Shown: positions 6,171 to 8,453 of the stretch, in pieces
How the letters are laid out: each line of letters begins with the position of its first letter
Numbering within the stretch: the stretch's first letter is position 1
DNA from: JANRLJ01 sp034437895
Lineage (GTDB): Bacteria; Chloroflexota; Anaerolineae; Aggregatilineales; Phototrophicaceae
Direction: 5' to 3'
Assembly: GCA_034437895.1 (NCBI GenBank)
Contig: DAOTTO010000019.1
Location: 1-8,453 of the forward strand
DNA length: 8,453 nt
Position numbers and translations under genes: made by a program
The notes under the pieces: model-generated
Databases searched by the model: none
What the model was told of the DNA's origin: nothing
Seen by the model: only the letters and a program-made list of their open reading frames with translations

Positions 6171-7265
6171 ATGACGATTAAAGACCTGACTTTAAAACCA
6201 ACCTTATTGATGGATGAAAATAGTCGCTGGCAAGCGTTTATTGAGCGTGATACACGGTATGATGGGCAGTTTGTTACGGCGGTGACGACAACTGGCATTT
6301 TCTGCCGCCCCTCTTGTCCAGCACGGAAGCCACATCGGGAAAACGTCCGCTTTTTTACAGATTGCAATGAAGCGGAGGCCGCCGGATTCCGCGCCTGCCA
6401 TCGCTGTCTACCACAAGAAGCCGCCCCACAAGCAAGACTCGTTTATGAGGTCTGCCGCTTCATCGAAGATCATCTGGATGAAGACGTTACGCTGGCAGCA
6501 CTCGGCACGAATTTGCACGTCAGCCCCTTTCATCTCCAGCGCGTCTTCAAACGCATGATGGGAATCAGCCCGCGTGAATATGCCGACCAAGTGCGCGTCC
6601 AGCGGCTTAAAGAAGCGCTCAAGACCGGCGACAGCGTGACGGATGCGGTTTATGAAGCGGGTTATGGCAGCAGCAGCCGCGTTTATGAAAATACGCCGCT
6701 GGGTATGACCCCTGGCGAATATCGGCGCGGTGGTCACGCCGTCGGGATTCGCTATACGCTGGTGAGCTGCGTGTTGGGGTGGCTGTTGGTGGCAGCGACA
6801 GAAAAAGGCGTATGTGCCGTCAGCCTGGGTGATGATGCCACCGTACTTGAAAACAGATTGCACCATGAGTATCCTGCCGCCGCGCTAGAAAGAGCCGATG
6901 AGGATTTACAAGCGTGGGTGATGCCGATTTTGAATAAATTGGAAGGCTGCGTCGATCAGCTTGATCTGCCGCTGGATATTCAGGCGACGGCGTTTCAGCG
7001 TCAGGTATGGCAGGCCTTACAAGAAATCCCCTGCGGCGTAACGCGCTCTTACAGCGAGATCGCCCGCACCATTGGCAACCCCAAAGCCACTCGCGCTGTT
7101 GCCCGTGCCTGTGCCAGCAATCCTGTTGCGCTGGTTATCCCTTGCCATCGGGTCGTGCGCGAAGATGGGAATCTCGGCGGCTACCGCTGGGGTCTTGAGC
7201 GTAAGGAATATCTTCTAGAGCATGAACGTTTAGCGAAAATTGAAAATGAGGCGGATCATGAATAA
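6171..7265 (+). CDS. ada: Bifunctional Ada: DNA methyl-repair protein and transcriptional activator
   Basis: Protein of 364 residues, full length for Ada. The N-terminal zinc domain (about 15-85) has the four cysteines Cys45, Cys49, Cys76 and Cys79 in the motif TTGIFCRPSCPAR...ACHRC; Cys45 corresponds to the methyl-phosphotriester acceptor. An AraC-type helix-turn-helix region covers about 90-187, with the expected LHVSPFHLQRVFKRMMGISPREY pattern split over 115-137. The C-terminal O6-methylguanine methyltransferase domain (about 192-353) has the active site IPCHRVV with Cys325, preceded by the helix-turn-helix residues YSEIARTIGNPKATRAVARA (294-313) and followed by GGYRWGLERKEYLL. All residues needed for both repair activities are present. 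Methylated Ada would activate its own gene and other alkylation-repair genes. AGAGGGG precedes the ATG. A small gene overlaps its 3' end by 8 nt. Confidence 0.97.
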   Translation: MTIKDLTLKPTLLMDENSRWQAFIERDTRYDGQFVTAVTTTGIFCRPSCPARKPHRENVRFFTDCNEAEAAGFRACHRCLPQEAAPQARLVYEVCRFIEDHLDEDVTLAALGTNLHVSPFHLQRVFKRMMGISPREYADQVRVQRLKEALKTGDSVTDAVYEAGYGSSSRVYENTPLGMTPGEYRRGGHAVGIRYTLVSCVLGWLLVAATEKGVCAVSLGDDATVLENRLHHEYPAAALERADEDLQAWVMPILNKLEGCVDQLDLPLDIQATAFQRQVWQALQEIPCGVTRSYSEIARTIGNPKATRAVARACASNPVALVIPCHRVVREDGNLGGYRWGLERKEYLLEHERLAKIENEADHE

Positions 7266-7488
7266 CTACGACGCACTGCAACATGCCGTGATTGAGAAAC
7301 AGCAGGAAATGATTTCTTCGAGGGAGCATGATCGGCTTATTGCCTTAGCAACTACAGCTCCAAGGCCGCCGCGCCAGCCACTCCGTCATCTAGGATTCAG
7401 CATGGGTGCTGCCTTGATCGCCGCTGGGCAAAAGATTCAGTCTGTATCCTTTAACTGCCCGGACGAGGCGCTAATCCCGGTATCGTGA
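7258..7488 (+). CDS. small protein of unknown function coupled to ada
   Basis: A 76-residue reading frame whose ATG lies inside the last codons of ada (shared bases ATGAATAA), with GAGG 6 nt upstream. An earlier in-frame TTG at 7240 is less likely. The N-terminal half is charged and helical (DALQHAVIEKQQEMISSREHDR, about residues 5-26), then a Pro/Arg-rich linker APRPPRQPLR (34-43), then a short amphipathic or weakly hydrophobic helix LGFSMGAALIAAGQKIQ (45-61). Small proteins of this architecture, ending near a 'G..LI.AG..IQ' helix, are common in Chloroflexota and actinobacteria, but I know of no assigned function. Overlap and ribosome site indicate translation coupled to ada. Its last 38 bp overlap the end of the convergent channel gene. 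Confidence 0.6.
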   Translation: MNNYDALQHAVIEKQQEMISSREHDRLIALATTAPRPPRQPLRHLGFSMGAALIAAGQKIQSVSFNCPDEALIPVS

Positions 7489-8092
7489 AATAGGCCGCGA
7501 GAACGAAATGAACGGCAAGGCTGGCGGGAACACTGATTAATGCCAGCCCCATCGACACCAGATAAAACACAGGACCGAAACGATACTGCTTCGTAATGCC
7601 TTCCACCAGCGCCCGATCTGCATCTTTCGCCAGCAGACGGTTATCACGGGAGGCATGAAACCACATCAGGTTAAAGAAAACCGCGATCAGGAAAAAGTCT
7701 CCGCTAAAGATGATCGCCCCGATAGCCGCATCTTTATGTTCAAGATATTCCGTCAGCAGCAGTGTCGAAAACGGGACGAGCGTAATCATCATCAACAGCA
7801 GCGTATTTAAGACCAGAAAACGATGATCGATGCGCTGGATATTTTTGAACATAGCGTGATGATTAATCCACATAATGGCAATTGTGCCAAAGCTAATCAA
7901 AAAGCCGAGATAAACAGGCCACTGCTCAATCAGCGCACTTAGAAGCCCCTGCCCCTCACGTAGTTCGCTCAAGGGCGGCACTTTAATCTCAAACGCCAGC
8001 AGCGTAATCACGATGGCAAACACGCCGTCACTGAAGGCTTCAATGCGGCCTGTTTCTCTAATTTCCTGTGGATTTTCGCTTATCTCGCTCAT
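7451..8092 (-). CDS. TMEM175-family (DUF1211) potassium channel-like membrane protein
   Basis: Protein of 213 residues with one copy of the TMEM175 six-helix unit; the bacterial forms assemble as tetramers. The diagnostic first-helix motif RIEAFSDGVFAIVITLLAFEIKVP is at residues 16-39, with the pore-lining FSDG at 20-23. MWINHHAMF (74-82) is the second conserved block. Hydrophobic segments lie near 23-37, 58-77, 92-114, 123-145 and 173-203. Family members conduct potassium with modest selectivity and lack the classical TVGYG filter; conduction here is inferred from family. The ATG has GGAG 5 nt upstream, and a good promoter lies just beyond. The gene converges on the small ada-linked gene with a 38-bp 3' overlap, leaving no room for a terminator between them. 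Confidence 0.92.
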   Translation of the reverse strand: MSEISENPQEIRETGRIEAFSDGVFAIVITLLAFEIKVPPLSELREGQGLLSALIEQWPVYLGFLISFGTIAIMWINHHAMFKNIQRIDHRFLVLNTLLLMMITLVPFSTLLLTEYLEHKDAAIGAIIFSGDFFLIAVFFNLMWFHASRDNRLLAKDADRALVEGITKQYRFGPVFYLVSMGLALISVPASLAVHFVLAAYFTIPGLAPRPGS

Positions 8093-8121
8093 AGCTTCTC
8101 CGTGTAGGGCTTCGCAGCAAG

Positions 8122-8150
8122 AGGATACTCATTCACAAGAAACATGACAA
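8122..8150 (-). promoter_or_regulatory. sigma-70-like promoter for the TMEM175-family gene
   Basis: On the minus strand TTGTCA (8150-8145) is followed after exactly 17 bp by TATCCT (8127-8122). Transcription would start near 8115, leaving a leader of about 22 nt with the GGAG site. This is the best hexamer pair in the window. Confidence 0.45.
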
Positions 8151-8192
8151 CCACCCCATTGGAGAGGAACACGCCTACCCAGTCGTGCAGGG

Positions 8193-8453
8193 TTATCCCG
8201 CATGAGGTTTTGCTTCATCATCATGATTGGGAATATCACCGAGGCGGATTTCCTGATCGCGGGGATGCTTGGCGCTGCCTGTATAGCCCATATCGTGCAG
8301 GCGCTCGGCTTCCAGCTTTTCCAGCGTATCGGCGATTTTGCCATAATCTGCCGTCGGGATTTTATGATCGACCCCGGCAGCATCACGATACACGTAACCC
8401 GCGCCGCCGCACCAATCACAATCGACGGTTTCGCCCGTAAATTCATCCTCGAA
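8193..8453 (-). CDS. partial small protein with a CxxCGGxG zinc-finger-like motif
   Basis: The reading frame is open from the right edge of the window to a TAA at 8193, giving 86 visible C-terminal residues; the true start lies outside. A GTG at 8393 is possible but would discard the motif. Visible residues 12-19 are CDWCGGAG, a CxxCGGxG knuckle as found in DnaJ-type zinc fingers, where two such pairs bind one zinc; only one is visible, so its mate may lie upstream. The rest is polar and charged, with a predicted helix at about 38-55 (GKIADTLEKLEAERLHDMGY) and no membrane segment. The tail HDDEAKPHAG looks disordered. The family is not recognised. It is on the same strand as the channel gene, about 100 bp upstream of it, but that gene has its own promoter. 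Confidence 0.6.
   Translation of the reverse strand, partial: FEDEFTGETVDCDWCGGAGYVYRDAAGVDHKIPTADYGKIADTLEKLEAERLHDMGYTGSAKHPRDQEIRLGDIPNHDDEAKPHAG

Noticed and set aside
5954..6367. 137-residue minus-strand ORF across the DUF4013/ada gap
   Set aside because: It is antisense to the ends of two well-supported genes and has no recognisable content.
6408..6866. 152-residue minus-strand ORF opposite ada
   Set aside because: It lies entirely antisense to the confidently identified ada gene and its translation shows no recognisable domain; a shadow of codon bias.
8129..8446. 105-residue minus-strand ORF at the right edge
   Set aside because: Same strand as, but a different frame from, the CxxCGGxG protein, which is open to the edge and has a coherent motif and protein-like composition.

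Overview
The window reads as a stretch of ordinary chromosome from an environmental bacterium, most likely a member of the Chloroflexota (Anaerolineae-type). This is an inference from gene content: a free-standing TPR protein, a YcgR/YcgQ-like permease pair, a membrane-anchored TolB-type propeller, a DUF4013 protein, and GTG and TTG starts beside clear Shine-Dalgarno sites. Base composition is moderate and even across the genes, with AT-rich gaps. I see no rRNA, tRNA, CRISPR array, transposase or phage gene.

Layout. A TPR protein (14-976, minus) is divergent from a two-gene operon (1312-3191, plus) encoding a DUF318/ArsP_1-type permease and its usual TIGR03943/YcgQ-like partner. The 335-bp divergent spacer is AT-rich and carries a 22-bp dyad that looks like an operator. 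After the pair comes a 371-bp gap. It holds a repeat element of about 160 bp, bounded by 27-bp imperfect inverted repeats of the 'accacaaag...cacaaag' type and enclosing a smaller palindromic unit. Next is a three-gene plus-strand cluster (3563-6078): an N-terminally anchored six-blade PD40 propeller, a membrane-anchored TlpA/ResA-like thioredoxin with a CVPC active site, and a DUF4013 membrane protein whose best start is a TTG. A complete ada gene (6171-7265) follows. It has an Ada-box-like site upstream and a small coupled gene (7258-7488) at its 3' end. That small gene overlaps the end of a convergent TMEM175-family channel gene (7451-8092, minus). The right edge cuts through a minus-strand gene for a small protein with a CxxCGGxG motif.

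Functional picture. Three modules can be read. The first is a membrane permease pair of uncertain substrate, possibly metal-related. The second is a cell-envelope cluster in which the exported propeller has two nearby cysteines and its neighbour is an exported thiol-disulfide protein. The third is the adaptive response to DNA alkylation (Ada). No clearly new multi-gene system is visible. The most interesting items are the nested intergenic repeat, the Ada-box-like site, the small ada-coupled gene, and the operator-like dyad in the divergent spacer.
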